From the NCBI GenBank assembly GCA_036677805.1, contig JAVBVS010000018.1:62001-126000 (forward strand): a stretch of 64,000 bases of DNA. Direction: 5' to 3'. The position numbers and the translations under genes were made by a program. Below are positions 8,104-16,304 of the stretch, piece by piece; within the stretch, counting starts at the first letter, position 1; every line of letters begins with the position of its first letter. Origin of the DNA: SIG78 sp036677805 (GTDB taxonomy: Bacteria; Verrucomicrobiota; Lentisphaeria; Victivallales; Victivallaceae). The notes below the pieces were generated by a model, which was not told the origin of the DNA, did no database searches, and saw nothing but the letters and a program-made list of their open reading frames with translations.

Positions 8104-8593
8104 ACGGACGGATGCCGGATTGACGCAAGCCTTCGTAGATGCCCAATGCCACCGAGTTGGCGAGGTTCAGGCTCCGGCTGAATTCGCCCGGCATCGGAAT
8201 GGTGCAGAAATCCGCCGCATAGCGGGCGTGGAATGCCGGCGCCAGCCCGCGCGATTCGCTGCCGAAGACCAGATAACAGTCGTCCGGATAACTGACGTCC
8301 CAATAGCTCGCCTGCCCCCGGGTCGAGAAGAAACGCATCGTCGCACCGGGATTGCGCGCTGCAAAATCATCCCAGTTTTCGTATTCGGCGACTTCCAGAT
8401 GCGGCCAGTAATCCATCCCGGCCCGCTTCAGATGCTTGTCGTCGAGAATGAAGCCGTAGGGCTTGACCAGATGCAGCCGGCAGCCGGTCGCCACGCAGAT
8501 ACGGCCGATGTTTCCGGTATTCTGCGGAATCTCCGGCGCCACCAGCACGATGTTGAACTTAACACCCGCCATTTTTGAACAATTCTCCGGCAT
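8102..8593 (-). CDS. trmL: tRNA (cytidine(34)-2'-O)-methyltransferase (SPOUT family)
   Basis: TrmL methylates the 2'-O of the wobble base of tRNA-Leu isoacceptors using S-adenosylmethionine. The trefoil-knot SPOUT motifs are present: NTGNIGRICVATGCRLHLV near the start, VFGSESRGL in the middle and RSLNLANSVALGIYEGLRQ at the end. Length (163 aa) is typical. The ATG at 8593 has GGAG 8 nt upstream and overlaps the 3' end of lipA by 35 bp; an internal ATG at 8572 (MAGVKF) is a plausible alternative. Last gene of the prs-trmL minus-strand run. Confidence 0.93.
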   Translation of the reverse strand: MPENCSKMAGVKFNIVLVAPEIPQNTGNIGRICVATGCRLHLVKPYGFILDDKHLKRAGMDYWPHLEVAEYENWDDFAARNPGATMRFFSTRGQASYWDVSYPDDCYLVFGSESRGLAPAFHARYAADFCTIPMPGEFSRSLNLANSVALGIYEGLRQSGIRP

Positions 8594-9449
8594 GGTAGGA
8601 ACTCCGCACCAAGGGCGCGCTGGCTACCTGGAGGAAGCCCATTGCCCGGGCCAGATCGCCCCACTCCGAAAATTTTTCCGGCGTCACATAACGCATCAGC
8701 GGCCAATGTTCGCGCGAAGGCGGCAGATATTGTCCGATGGTCAGGATCGTGACTCCGGCCGCACGCAAGTCGCGCAGCGTTGCCACCACTTCATCATCGG
8801 TTTCCCCCAATCCGACCATCAGTCCCGATTTGACCGGAATCCGGTCCGCGCTTGCTTCCGCCGCCAGCTTCAGCACCTCAAGCGTGCGCCGGTAAGTCGC
8901 CACCGAACGGATTTCGGCCGAAAGCCGTTCCACCGTTTCGATATTGTGATTGAAGACCGACGGTTCGGCCCCCAGCACCAGTTCAATCAATTCGCGCTTG
9001 CCCTTGAAGTCCGGCGTCAGAACCTCGACGCCCACGCCGGGAATGCGTTCGCGCAACGCCCGGATGGTAGCCGCGAAATGGGCGGCACCGCCATCCTCGA
9101 GGTCATCGCGGGTGACGCTGGTCACCACCACATAGCGCAAACCGAGTTCAGCCGCGGCCTCCGCAACATGGGCCGGTTCCTCCGGATCGGGCAACCCGGC
9201 GGGCTGGCCGTGAGGTACCGCGCAGAAGCGGCAGTTGCGGGTGCAACAGTTGCCCAGAATCAGAAACGTCGCGGTGGAGTGCTGAAAACATTCGCAAAGA
9301 TTCGGGCACTGGGCGCTGGAGCAGACGGTATGGAGCTTCAATTTGGCCAGCAGTGAACGCACTTTTTCCCGCTCGCCGCCGGGCGCCACCCGAATCCGCA
9401 GCCAATCCGGCCGTTTCAGCTCCGGCGGCGCTGTCCGTTCCATACTCAT
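8559..9449 (-). CDS. lipA: Lipoyl synthase
   Basis: A radical SAM enzyme that inserts two sulfurs into octanoyl groups on lipoyl domains. Both iron-sulfur motifs are intact from the ATG at 9449: the auxiliary cluster CX4CX5C (C43, C48, C54 in VCSSAQCPNLCECF) and the radical-SAM CX3CX2C (C69, C73, C76 in CCTRNCRFC). The C-terminal RSSYHAGE serine motif that ligates the auxiliary cluster is present. The ATG shares ATGA with the fabF stop, indicating translational coupling. A TTG at 9461 lies in frame but is less likely. Confidence 0.95.
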   Translation of the reverse strand: MSMERTAPPELKRPDWLRIRVAPGGEREKVRSLLAKLKLHTVCSSAQCPNLCECFQHSTATFLILGNCCTRNCRFCAVPHGQPAGLPDPEEPAHVAEAAAELGLRYVVVTSVTRDDLEDGGAAHFAATIRALRERIPGVGVEVLTPDFKGKRELIELVLGAEPSVFNHNIETVERLSAEIRSVATYRRTLEVLKLAAEASADRIPVKSGLMVGLGETDDEVVATLRDLRAAGVTILTIGQYLPPSREHWPLMRYVTPEKFSEWGDLARAMGFLQVASAPLVRSSYHAGELFKNGGC

Positions 9450-10678
9450 ACATTCACGCAATCGCTCAAAATCACGCTGATATTGCTGCCGCCGAAAGCG
9501 AAGCTGTTGCTCAGAACATGCTTTAAATCGACATTTTCCCGGGTTTCGCGCACCAAGTCCGCCCAGGAAAATTCCGGTTCCGGATTTTCCAGATTAATCG
9601 ACGGCGAAATAAAGCGGCGCTCCATCATCAGCGACGAGAAAATCAGCTCCACCGAACCCGTCGCGCCGATCATGTGGCCGGTCTGCGACTTGGTGCTGTT
9701 GATCGCCGTGTGCGACCCGAAAATCGCTTTCAGCGCCGCCATCTCCACCGGATCGCCGACCTTGGTCGCCGTGCCGTGGGTATTCACATAACCGATCTGA
9801 TCGGGAGTCAGCCCCGCCGCTTTCAGCGCCTCACGCATGACCGCCTCGGTGGCGGCGGCGTCCGGCACCACCATGTCTTTGGCATTGCTGTTGGATGCGC
9901 ATCCGGTCACCCGGGTGATCGGCTTCACGCCGCGGCGCTTCATGCTCGCTTCCGACTCCAGCACTACGAAGCCCGCGCCTTCGGCCAGTACGAAGCCGTC
10001 GCGGTCGCGGTCGAACGGACGACTCGCCCGTTCCGGCGTATCATTGTAAGCCCGCGACAACGCCCGCGCCGCCGCAAATCCCAGGCATTGCACCCAGTCA
10101 AGATTTTCCGCTCCCCCGGCCACCACCAGATCGTACAGCCCGCTTTCGATCAGGCGCGCGCCCATCATCACCGCAATCGCACCGCTGGAACAGGCCGCGC
10201 TCACATCATAACTCTCGCCGTTGAAGCCGAAATAAAGGGAGAGATTGGCCACCGTCGAAGAGGGCATCACCCGCGGCACCACCACCGGCGACACATCGCG
10301 CAGCCGGCCGTTGCGGCAGAAATCCGCAGTCTCCTGGTAAATCAATGAAAAATAACTGCCCGCCACCCCGCCGATCAATGCGATGCGCAACTGCGGAATC
10401 TCTTCCCGCGCAATCCGCGCTTCCGCCAGCGCCTCTTCCACCGCCTGAAACGCCAGCAATGCGTTGGGCTGGCAGAAACGCAGCTGCTTGCGGTCGAACC
10501 GCGACGCGTCCGGATATTCGACGACCCGGCCACCGACCCGGGATTCAAGATTGTGCTCGATGAACTCCGGCACCGCGCTGGTGCCGCTCTTCCCGGCACG
10601 CAACGCGGCGATATTGGCCGCCCGGCCTGAACCCAGCGGCGTCACCAGGCCGCGCCCCGTAATATAAGCCCGCATCAT
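9446..10678 (-). CDS. fabF: Beta-ketoacyl-[acyl carrier protein] synthase (FabF/KAS II type)
   Basis: A condensing enzyme of fatty acid elongation. The Cys-His-His triad is visible with numbering from ATG 10678: C163 in VSAACSSGAI, H301 in NTHGTATKVGDPVE and H335 in GHMIGATGS, with the conserved Lys in NSTKSQTGH (K330). Length (410 aa) fits KAS I/II. A GTG start at 10690 is possible. Co-oriented with dnaB upstream (66-bp gap) and coupled to lipA downstream, which fits a shared fatty acid/lipoate role. Confidence 0.92.
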   Translation of the reverse strand: MMRAYITGRGLVTPLGSGRAANIAALRAGKSGTSAVPEFIEHNLESRVGGRVVEYPDASRFDRKQLRFCQPNALLAFQAVEEALAEARIAREEIPQLRIALIGGVAGSYFSLIYQETADFCRNGRLRDVSPVVVPRVMPSSTVANLSLYFGFNGESYDVSAACSSGAIAVMMGARLIESGLYDLVVAGGAENLDWVQCLGFAAARALSRAYNDTPERASRPFDRDRDGFVLAEGAGFVVLESEASMKRRGVKPITRVTGCASNSNAKDMVVPDAAATEAVMREALKAAGLTPDQIGYVNTHGTATKVGDPVEMAALKAIFGSHTAINSTKSQTGHMIGATGSVELIFSSLMMERRFISPSINLENPEPEFSWADLVRETRENVDLKHVLSNSFAFGGSNISVILSDCVNV

Positions 10679-10744
10679 ATTGCCACACACCCGTTCGAGT
10701 TGATCCGGCCGCAGCCGGTAATTTTTTCCCGTCGCCTCCGCATC

Positions 10745-12196
10745 CTACGCCTTTTTCGCCGGTTCGGGCCGGTCGTTGGTCGTATAACGGACATTCACGA
10801 ATTCCATCCGCGCCGGGAAGAATTCCAGATTCACATATCCGGTTTCCCCGTTGCGGTTTTTTTCCACAATCAGTTTGGCCTCGACCGACTGCCCCGGCGG
10901 CAGATTCTTGGCCTGATCGCGGTCGCGGTGCAAAAAGACCACCACGTCCGCATCCTGTTCGATCGATCCCGATTCGCGGAGGTGGCTCAGTTTGGGCATG
11001 GCCGAGGCCGTCCCCTTTTCCACTTCGCGGTTCAACTGCGCCAGAACCATCACCGGAATCTTCAATTCCTTGGCCAGCGACTTGATGCCGCTGGAAATTT
11101 CCGACACCTCGCGCTGGCGGCTCTCCTCGTGTCCCGATCCCTGCATCAGCTGCAAATAATCGATCACCACCAGATCAATCTGGTGCTGAATCTTCAGCCG
11201 CCGCGCCTTCGCCCGCAGCTCGGCGATCGAAAGCCCGCCGGTCGGGTCGATGAAAAAAGGCGCATCGCGCAACGTACTGACCGCGCCGGTCAGTTTCATC
11301 ATGTCGGCATTGCGGAAATTGCCGTCGCGGAACTGCCGCTCCGTCATATCCGCTTCGGTGCAGATCATGCGGGTCGAAATCTGTTCGTCGGTCATTTCCA
11401 GACTGAACAGCACCACCCGGCGCGGGTTGTTCTTTTTGAGAATGATATTGCGGATAATGTTCAATGCCAGCGCGGTTTTGCCGATCGACGGACGCGCCGC
11501 CACCACAAACATTTCCCCTCGCTTCAGCCCCCCGGTCATCCGGTCGAGGTCGGGAAATCCGGTCGGAATGCCCGGCTCCTCCTTGCCGTTGATGATCCGT
11601 TCGATGTGCTCGAACGCCGCGGTGACGCTGCTTTTGAACGGCACGATCGAATTGGCGTCGGCGTCGCCGCGCACCTTGTAGATGTCGTTTTCGATTTCAT
11701 TGACCAGCGCCGCCGCGTCATGTTCCTGATCGTAGCACTTCCGGATCGATTCCGAACAGACGTTGATCATGCTGCGCAGCGTCGCCAGATCGCGGAGCTT
11801 CACGCACCAGTTATCGAAATTATAGGTCGACGCGATCGCATTTTCCAGCTCCGCCAACCCGGGCAGACCGCCGCAGGATTCAAGCTTGCCGGTTTTCTGC
11901 AGCTCGCCGGCCAGCGCCAGCACGTCGATGCCGCTGTCGCTGACCGCGTACAGGCGCATGAACGCCTGGAATATCTCCCGGTGGATCTGGGAATAAAACA
12001 CCCCGTCGCCACCGAGTTTTTCCACCGCCACACTGCCGCAATACGACGGATCGCGCAGCATGGCCGACAGCACCGCACGCTCGATTTCGAGATTGTGCGG
12101 CGACGGACGCTCCGCCACCGGCGAGGCGGCGCCGGAATTTTCCCGGCGCGGCTCGCCGCGGTACGGATTGCCGCCGTTATTGCGTTCTTCGCTCAT
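10745..12196 (-). CDS. dnaB: Replicative DNA helicase DnaB
   Basis: The hexameric 5'-3' helicase at the replication fork. The N-terminal domain begins at about residue 30 (PHNLEIERAVLSAMLRDP) after a disordered, charged N-terminal extension. A linker follows, then the RecA-like core with Walker A ARPSIGKTALALN (234-241) and Walker B LVVIDYLQLMQGSG, then QLNREVE and the C-terminal DADVVVFLHRDRD and KNRNGETG motifs. 483 aa is within the usual range. It sits 24 bp after rplI, a common bacterial arrangement. The extreme C-terminus (ERPEPAKKA-like) is charged and probably flexible. Confidence 0.96.
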   Translation of the reverse strand: MSEERNNGGNPYRGEPRRENSGAASPVAERPSPHNLEIERAVLSAMLRDPSYCGSVAVEKLGGDGVFYSQIHREIFQAFMRLYAVSDSGIDVLALAGELQKTGKLESCGGLPGLAELENAIASTYNFDNWCVKLRDLATLRSMINVCSESIRKCYDQEHDAAALVNEIENDIYKVRGDADANSIVPFKSSVTAAFEHIERIINGKEEPGIPTGFPDLDRMTGGLKRGEMFVVAARPSIGKTALALNIIRNIILKKNNPRRVVLFSLEMTDEQISTRMICTEADMTERQFRDGNFRNADMMKLTGAVSTLRDAPFFIDPTGGLSIAELRAKARRLKIQHQIDLVVIDYLQLMQGSGHEESRQREVSEISSGIKSLAKELKIPVMVLAQLNREVEKGTASAMPKLSHLRESGSIEQDADVVVFLHRDRDQAKNLPPGQSVEAKLIVEKNRNGETGYVNLEFFPARMEFVNVRYTTNDRPEPAKKA

Positions 12197-12220
12197 AACA
12201 CTGTCAGCCGCCGGATGCGC

Positions 12221-12673
12221 TTACGCGCGCACCACGTTGACTTTCACCGTCGCCATCACATCATGATGCAGCTTGACCGTGACTTCATATTCGCCCAGCG
12301 CCTTGATCGGGGTTTCGATCACAACGCGCTGATGATCGACCGGCAACCCGGCCTTGACCAGCGCTTCGGCCACGTTACGCGCGGTAACCGAGCCGAAAAG
12401 CTGATTGTCGTCGCTCGCCTGCATCGCCACTTCAAGCGTGGTTTCCATAATCTTGGCCGCCATCGCCTGGGCTGCGGTCAATTCATCCTTGCGCCGCGCT
12501 TCAAGCTTTCCCTTGTTGGCGGCGATCACGCGCAATACGCCGGGAGCGGCCTTGGCCGCCAACCCGCGCGGAATCAGAAAGTTGCGCGCATAACCGGGCG
12601 CCACCGACACTTCAGCGCCGGCCAGACCGAGCGATTCAACGTCCTGCAGCAGAATCAATTTCACATGTGCCAT
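12221..12673 (-). CDS. rplI: 50S ribosomal protein L9
   Basis: Two-domain ribosomal protein. The N-terminal rRNA-binding part starts MAHVKLILLQDVESLG and contains VAPGYARNFLIPRGLA, the L9 signature. A long connecting helix follows (KLEARRKDELTAAQAMAAKI). The C-terminal domain contains GSVTARNVAEAL and ends with HHDVMATVKVNVV. 150 aa is the normal length. Located between rpsR and dnaB. Confidence 0.97.
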   Translation of the reverse strand: MAHVKLILLQDVESLGLAGAEVSVAPGYARNFLIPRGLAAKAAPGVLRVIAANKGKLEARRKDELTAAQAMAAKIMETTLEVAMQASDDNQLFGSVTARNVAEALVKAGLPVDHQRVVIETPIKALGEYEVTVKLHHDVMATVKVNVVRA

Positions 12674-12694
12674 GGTTCAATACTCCTCGTTCGC

Positions 12695-12922
12695 TCAGTA
12701 GACCAGCGCCGCAATCCGGGCGCGTTTAATCGCGGTAGCCAGCATCTTCTGGTGATCCAGACAGGTGCCGGTGATGCGGCGCGGCAGAATCTTGCCTTTT
12801 TCGGTCTGGAACTTCTTCAGCGTTTCCGCGTCCTTGAAGTCCAGAAAGTTGATTTTGGCTTCACAGAAGCGGCAAACCTTCGGCTTGGCCGGCTGTCTCC
12901 GGCGGGACGTTTTCTTCAACAT
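12695..12922 (-). CDS. rpsR: 30S ribosomal protein S18
   Basis: A small 75-residue basic protein with the S18 core (NFLDFKDAETLKKF, GKILPRRITGTCLDHQK, AIKRARIAALVY). It has CRFC near residue 17 and a later Cys in TCLDHQK, so it looks like the zinc-binding form. Sits between ssb and rplI. Confidence 0.97.
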   Translation of the reverse strand: MLKKTSRRRQPAKPKVCRFCEAKINFLDFKDAETLKKFQTEKGKILPRRITGTCLDHQKMLATAIKRARIAALVY

Positions 12923-13004
12923 ATCAACCTCGTTTCCTTAAAAATAAAAAACCGTATTTGTTTCGATGGTTTCAATCCACTGCATTGCATCGTATTGCGC
13001 GACC

Positions 13005-13556
13005 TCAGAACGGAATATCATCGTCGCCCGAATCCGGGTTGAACGCTTCTTCCGGCATCGGCGGCATGGGAGCGGCATTGCCGTTGCTGTAATTGCCGCG
13101 ATTGCCCGCCTGAGGCGCCCCGCCGCGACCGGCGTAACCGCCCGGCCCGGACTGGGGCTGCTGACGGTAGCCGCCGGCATTCGGGTTGCCGCCGGCATTG
13201 GCTCCGGGCGCACCGCCGTCTTCCCGCCGCGCCGCACCGACAAACTGCACATTGTCGGCCACCACCCGGAGGCGGCTGGACCGTTTTCCGGTCGCCTTGT
13301 CCTCCCATTGATCGTACTGGAGGCGTCCTTCGACCAACGCCTGCGAGCCCTTGGTCAGATAGCGCTGACAGAGCTCCGCGGCCTTGCTCCAGACCACGAT
13401 GTCCACAAAGCACACCTCTTCCTTCTGCTGATTGTTCGAGGTATAGCTGCGATTCATCGCCATCCCGAACTCGCAAACCGCGGCGCCGCCGGGCGTGTAC
13501 CGCAATTCCGGCTCCCGGGTCAGATTGCCCAGCAAGAAAACTTTGTTCAAAGGCAT
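13005..13556 (-). CDS. ssb: Single-stranded DNA-binding protein
   Basis: Coats single-stranded DNA in replication and repair. The OB-fold is residues 1-105 (NKVFLLGNLTREPELRYTPG, QRYLTKGSQALVEGRL, WEDKATGKRSSRLRVVADNV). A Gly/Asn/Gln-rich linker covers about 110-165. The acidic tip ends DSGDDDIPF, which recruits partner proteins. 183 aa is typical. Located between rpsF and rpsR, the classic S6-SSB-S18 order. Confidence 0.97.
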   Translation of the reverse strand: MPLNKVFLLGNLTREPELRYTPGGAAVCEFGMAMNRSYTSNNQQKEEVCFVDIVVWSKAAELCQRYLTKGSQALVEGRLQYDQWEDKATGKRSSRLRVVADNVQFVGAARREDGGAPGANAGGNPNAGGYRQQPQSGPGGYAGRGGAPQAGNRGNYSNGNAAPMPPMPEEAFNPDSGDDDIPF

Positions 13557-13618
13557 TTTTCAACTCCTGTGGCTGGTGGTGATATTCTTGCGCGATGCCT
13601 TCCCCCGCATCCCGTACG

Positions 13619-13966
13619 TCAGCGGGCTTCCCGCACGTCTTCAGTCACCGGATTCTGAAAACCGGTAACCGCATTTTCGGGACGTTCGTCGATGATCGTC
13701 AGGATCCGCAGCACCCGTTCGTCCAGATGATACTGTTCCCGGATCAGGTTGACCTTTTCCTCACCCAGCTCGAAATGGAAGTTCCAGTAAATACCGGCCT
13801 TGCGCTTCTTGATCTCATAACTGAACTGCAGCCGGCCCATCGGCACCGCCGAAGTCATCTTGCCGCCCCAGCTTTCGACCAGGCCGACAAATTCCTTGCT
13901 CAACGCATTGCCCTCGTCCTCAATCTTCCGGACATCCAGAATAAACACCGATTCGTACTTTTTCAA
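13619..13966 (-). CDS. rpsF: 30S ribosomal protein S6
   Basis: 115-residue S6 with the expected start KKYESVFILDVR, a central GRLQFSYEIKKRKAGIYWNF strand pair and the C-terminal HLDERVLRILTIIDE. S6 binds S18, encoded three genes further along the same run. An AGGAGGATTT-type ribosome-binding site precedes the ATG. The 42-bp gap to pth upstream holds no obvious terminator. Confidence 0.95.
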   Translation of the reverse strand: MKKYESVFILDVRKIEDEGNALSKEFVGLVESWGGKMTSAVPMGRLQFSYEIKKRKAGIYWNFHFELGEEKVNLIREQYHLDERVLRILTIIDERPENAVTGFQNPVTEDVREAR

Positions 13967-14008
13967 AATAAATCCTCCTGAAAAAAGTTGTTGACTTTTT
14001 AGTAACCT

Positions 14009-14632
14009 TCAAATCTCTTCGGTTCGCGCTTCCGATTCCGCCTGCTCCGCGGCATAGCTCCAGCCGTTGAACTCGTTCATGGCCGCGCTCAATCCCCGGC
14101 GCAACGCCATCTGCAACGCCTTCACCGCCGTTTCCACGGCGGCGTCGGCCACCGGCTGCTCCTCCGGCGTGAACTTCGACAGCACATGATCGATGGTATC
14201 GCCGCCGTGGCCGATGCCCAGCCGAAGCCGCGCAAACGAACCGTCGCCCTGAAGCTCGGCCATGATCGACTCGACCCCGTGATGACCGCCGGCGGAACCG
14301 CCGCGACGCAGCCGCAGCCGGCCCGGCTCCAGGTCCATGTCATCGTACACCACCAGCATTTCCGCCGGAGCGATTTCCTCGCGTCGCAGCAACGCGGCCA
14401 CCGCCACGCCGCTGGCATTCATGTAGGTCAACGGCATCTGCAGAATCAACTTGCCGCCGCCCAGCCGGCCGTAATAACAGAAACTCTCCAGCTGGTGCAC
14501 CTTCTCCCAACGTCCCGGCAACCGGTTCAGCAGCCGTTCGATCACCATGAACCCCATGTTGTGGCGGGTGCCGGCGTATTCCGCTCCCGGATTGCCCAGT
14601 CCCACCACCAGCTTGAACGGCTGCTTTTCCAT
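14009..14632 (-). CDS. pth: Peptidyl-tRNA hydrolase
   Basis: Releases tRNA from peptidyl-tRNA that dropped off the ribosome. Key motifs: LVVGLGNPGAEYAGTRHNMG with the catalytic His in TRHNMGF, then LTYMNASGVAVAALLR, MLVVYDDMDLEPGRLRLR and GGSAGGHHGVESI. 207 aa is normal for the bacterial type. It follows rplY, the usual rplY-pth pairing, with a 36-bp gap. Confidence 0.96.
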   Translation of the reverse strand: MEKQPFKLVVGLGNPGAEYAGTRHNMGFMVIERLLNRLPGRWEKVHQLESFCYYGRLGGGKLILQMPLTYMNASGVAVAALLRREEIAPAEMLVVYDDMDLEPGRLRLRRGGSAGGHHGVESIMAELQGDGSFARLRLGIGHGGDTIDHVLSKFTPEEQPVADAAVETAVKALQMALRRGLSAAMNEFNGWSYAAEQAESEARTEEI

Positions 14633-14668
14633 GATCGCTTCGGCCGGACCGCGTCCGAAATCCTCCGT

Positions 14669-14947
14669 TTACGCCAGACAGAAATCCACGTGGAGCACGT
14701 GGCTCTTGAGGTAGTTGATCTGAATTTCGGCGACCTTGGCGGCAATCTTCTTGCCTTCAAGTTCCAGCACCACCTCGTCGTTGAGACGCGGCTGGGCGCT
14801 GTCGACTTCCCCCTGGGTCACATACAGCAATACCGTTTCATTGCCCTTGCCGTACAAGACGGCCGGGATCAAACCGTTTTTGCGGGCGCGCCCGATCGGC
14901 CCCTTGCCGGATTCGGTTCTGGCGCTGACGATAATTTCCTTGCTCAT
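14669..14947 (-). CDS. rplY: 50S ribosomal protein L25 (short form, 5S rRNA binding)
   Basis: From ATG 14947 the 92-residue product starts SKEIIVSARTESGKGPIGRA and continues RKNGLIPAVLYGKGNETVLL, the L25 N-terminal 5S-rRNA-binding domain. It lacks the CTC C-terminal domain and so matches the short E. coli form (94 aa). I chose MSKEII over an upstream in-frame ATG at 14974 because of the conserved start and the AAAGGA stretch before it. Between prs and pth as in many bacteria. Confidence 0.9.
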   Translation of the reverse strand: MSKEIIVSARTESGKGPIGRARKNGLIPAVLYGKGNETVLLYVTQGEVDSAQPRLNDEVVLELEGKKIAAKVAEIQINYLKSHVLHVDFCLA

Positions 14948-15040
14948 CAATTTTTTCCTTTTTCTCCGGTGCATTCCGTCTCCGGAAAGCGCCTTATGGT
15001 TGATACCTGACGGTTGTATTCGTTCGAATCGGTTGCCGGA

Positions 15041-15991
15041 TCAGCTGCGCACCTTGAACAGCGACGACACCGATTTGCCTTCGTGAATGCGTTTGATCGC
15101 TTCGCCGAGCAGCGGAGCCACCGAAACCACCTTGATGCGCCCGCCCAGATCGTCGCTCTGGGGTACCGCGTCGGTCGTCACGAGCTGTTTGATCGTGGTG
15201 TTGGCCAAGAGGCGCTTCTTGCCCTCGGCGTTGAGCAGACAATGCGAAACCGCGGCGTAAATCTCCGCCGCCCCGGCCTTGGCCAGCAGATCGGCCGCGG
15301 CGCACAGCGTCCCCGCCGTACTGGTGAGGTCATCGGTGATCACGCAGATTTTATCCTTGACGTCGCCGACCAGATGGCTGCTGGCCACCGCGCTGCCGGA
15401 AATCCGCCGCTTGGCCACCACCGCGAAACCGCCGTGGAGCATGTCACAGTAGTACATCGCCATTTTGGCGCTGCCCGAATCCGGCGATACCACCACCGGG
15501 TCGTCGCCCAGAAATTTGCGCAGCGTCGGCACCAGCACCGGACGGGCGTAGAGATGATCCACCGGAATATCGAAGAAACCCTGAATCTGGTGAGAATGCA
15601 GATCCATGGAAATAATGCGGTTGACCCCGGCTGCGACCAGCAGATTGGCCACCAGTTTGGCGGTGATCGGAACCCGGGGGCGGTCTTTGCGGTCCTGCCG
15701 CGCATAGCCGTAGTAGGGCAGTACCGCGGTGATGCGCGCGGCGGAAGCGCGGCGCGCCGCATCGATCATAATCAGAAGCTCCATCAGGTTTTCGTTGACC
15801 GGGGAGCAGGTCGGCTGAATCAGAAAAATATCGGCGCGGCGCACATTCTCTTCAAACTGCACGCAGATTTCGCCGTCGGGAAAATGCTGAAGGTTGACTC
15901 TGCCGAGGGAGATTCCGAGGTAGTCCGCGATGTCTCGCGACAACTGGGGATGAGCACTGCCGCCGTAAACCCGAATGTTTTTCGCATCCAT
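15041..15991 (-). CDS. prs: Ribose-phosphate pyrophosphokinase
   Basis: Makes PRPP from ribose-5-phosphate and ATP for nucleotide, His and Trp synthesis. Class I features: FPDGEICVQFEENVRRADIF, the substrate region LPYYGYARQDRKDRPRVPIT, SMDLHSHQIQGFFDIP, VVVSPDSGSAKMA and the flexible loop KRR (194-196). The PRPP loop reads VITDDLTSTAGT (D220, D221), where many class I enzymes have DDMIDTAGT, so the third Asp is Ser224 here. 316 aa is the normal size. I chose ATG 15991 because the protein start matches the family; the longer in-frame ORF to 16129 has no domain. First gene of the housekeeping run. Confidence 0.94.
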   Translation of the reverse strand: MDAKNIRVYGGSAHPQLSRDIADYLGISLGRVNLQHFPDGEICVQFEENVRRADIFLIQPTCSPVNENLMELLIMIDAARRASAARITAVLPYYGYARQDRKDRPRVPITAKLVANLLVAAGVNRIISMDLHSHQIQGFFDIPVDHLYARPVLVPTLRKFLGDDPVVVSPDSGSAKMAMYYCDMLHGGFAVVAKRRISGSAVASSHLVGDVKDKICVITDDLTSTAGTLCAAADLLAKAGAAEIYAAVSHCLLNAEGKKRLLANTTIKQLVTTDAVPQSDDLGGRIKVVSVAPLLGEAIKRIHEGKSVSSLFKVRS

Positions 15992-16247
15992 TTTTGATTG
16001 CCACTCTTTTTCCCAGGCGACGCCGGCGTCCCCTTCCGCAAAAAAACGGCAACCGCCGCCGCGATCGGATTGTCCTCCAACCGCAGCAGAGACGGCGCGC
16101 ACCTCACGGAGCCCGGAACAGCGCCGCAAGCGGCCTTTCCGGCAATCCGGACCGCTCCGCCGCCGCCCGTTGCCGGACGGTTCCCGCGAAGCCCCCGGAT
16201 CGAGGGCGACAACGATACCCTTTTGGTTATGATCGTTTCGGTGTTTT
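15992..16247 (-). other. Long untranslated leader of prs, no gene seen
   Basis: About 250 nt between the likely promoter and prs. GC-rich, with several short ORFs on both strands that lack ribosome-binding sites and domain matches. No clear terminator/antiterminator pair could be found by eye. Confidence 0.35.
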
Positions 16248-16275
16248 ACTATAGCACGGTTTCCGCGCTTTGCAA
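16248..16275 (-). promoter_or_regulatory. Candidate promoter of the prs-trmL run
   Basis: On the minus strand, TTGCAA (16275-16270) and TATAGT (16253-16248) are 16 nt apart. Transcription would start near 16241, leaving a GC-rich leader of about 250 nt before the prs ATG at 15991. I see no confirmed gene or known riboswitch in that leader. Confidence 0.5.
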
Positions 16276-16304
16276 ATGGCGCAAGCCGGAAGTTCCGGGA
16301 TTTG

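Noticed and set aside
10700..13042. 780-codon open frame on the plus strand across dnaB, rplI and rpsR
   Set aside because: It is the shadow of three conserved genes and reads as Arg/His-rich low-information sequence.
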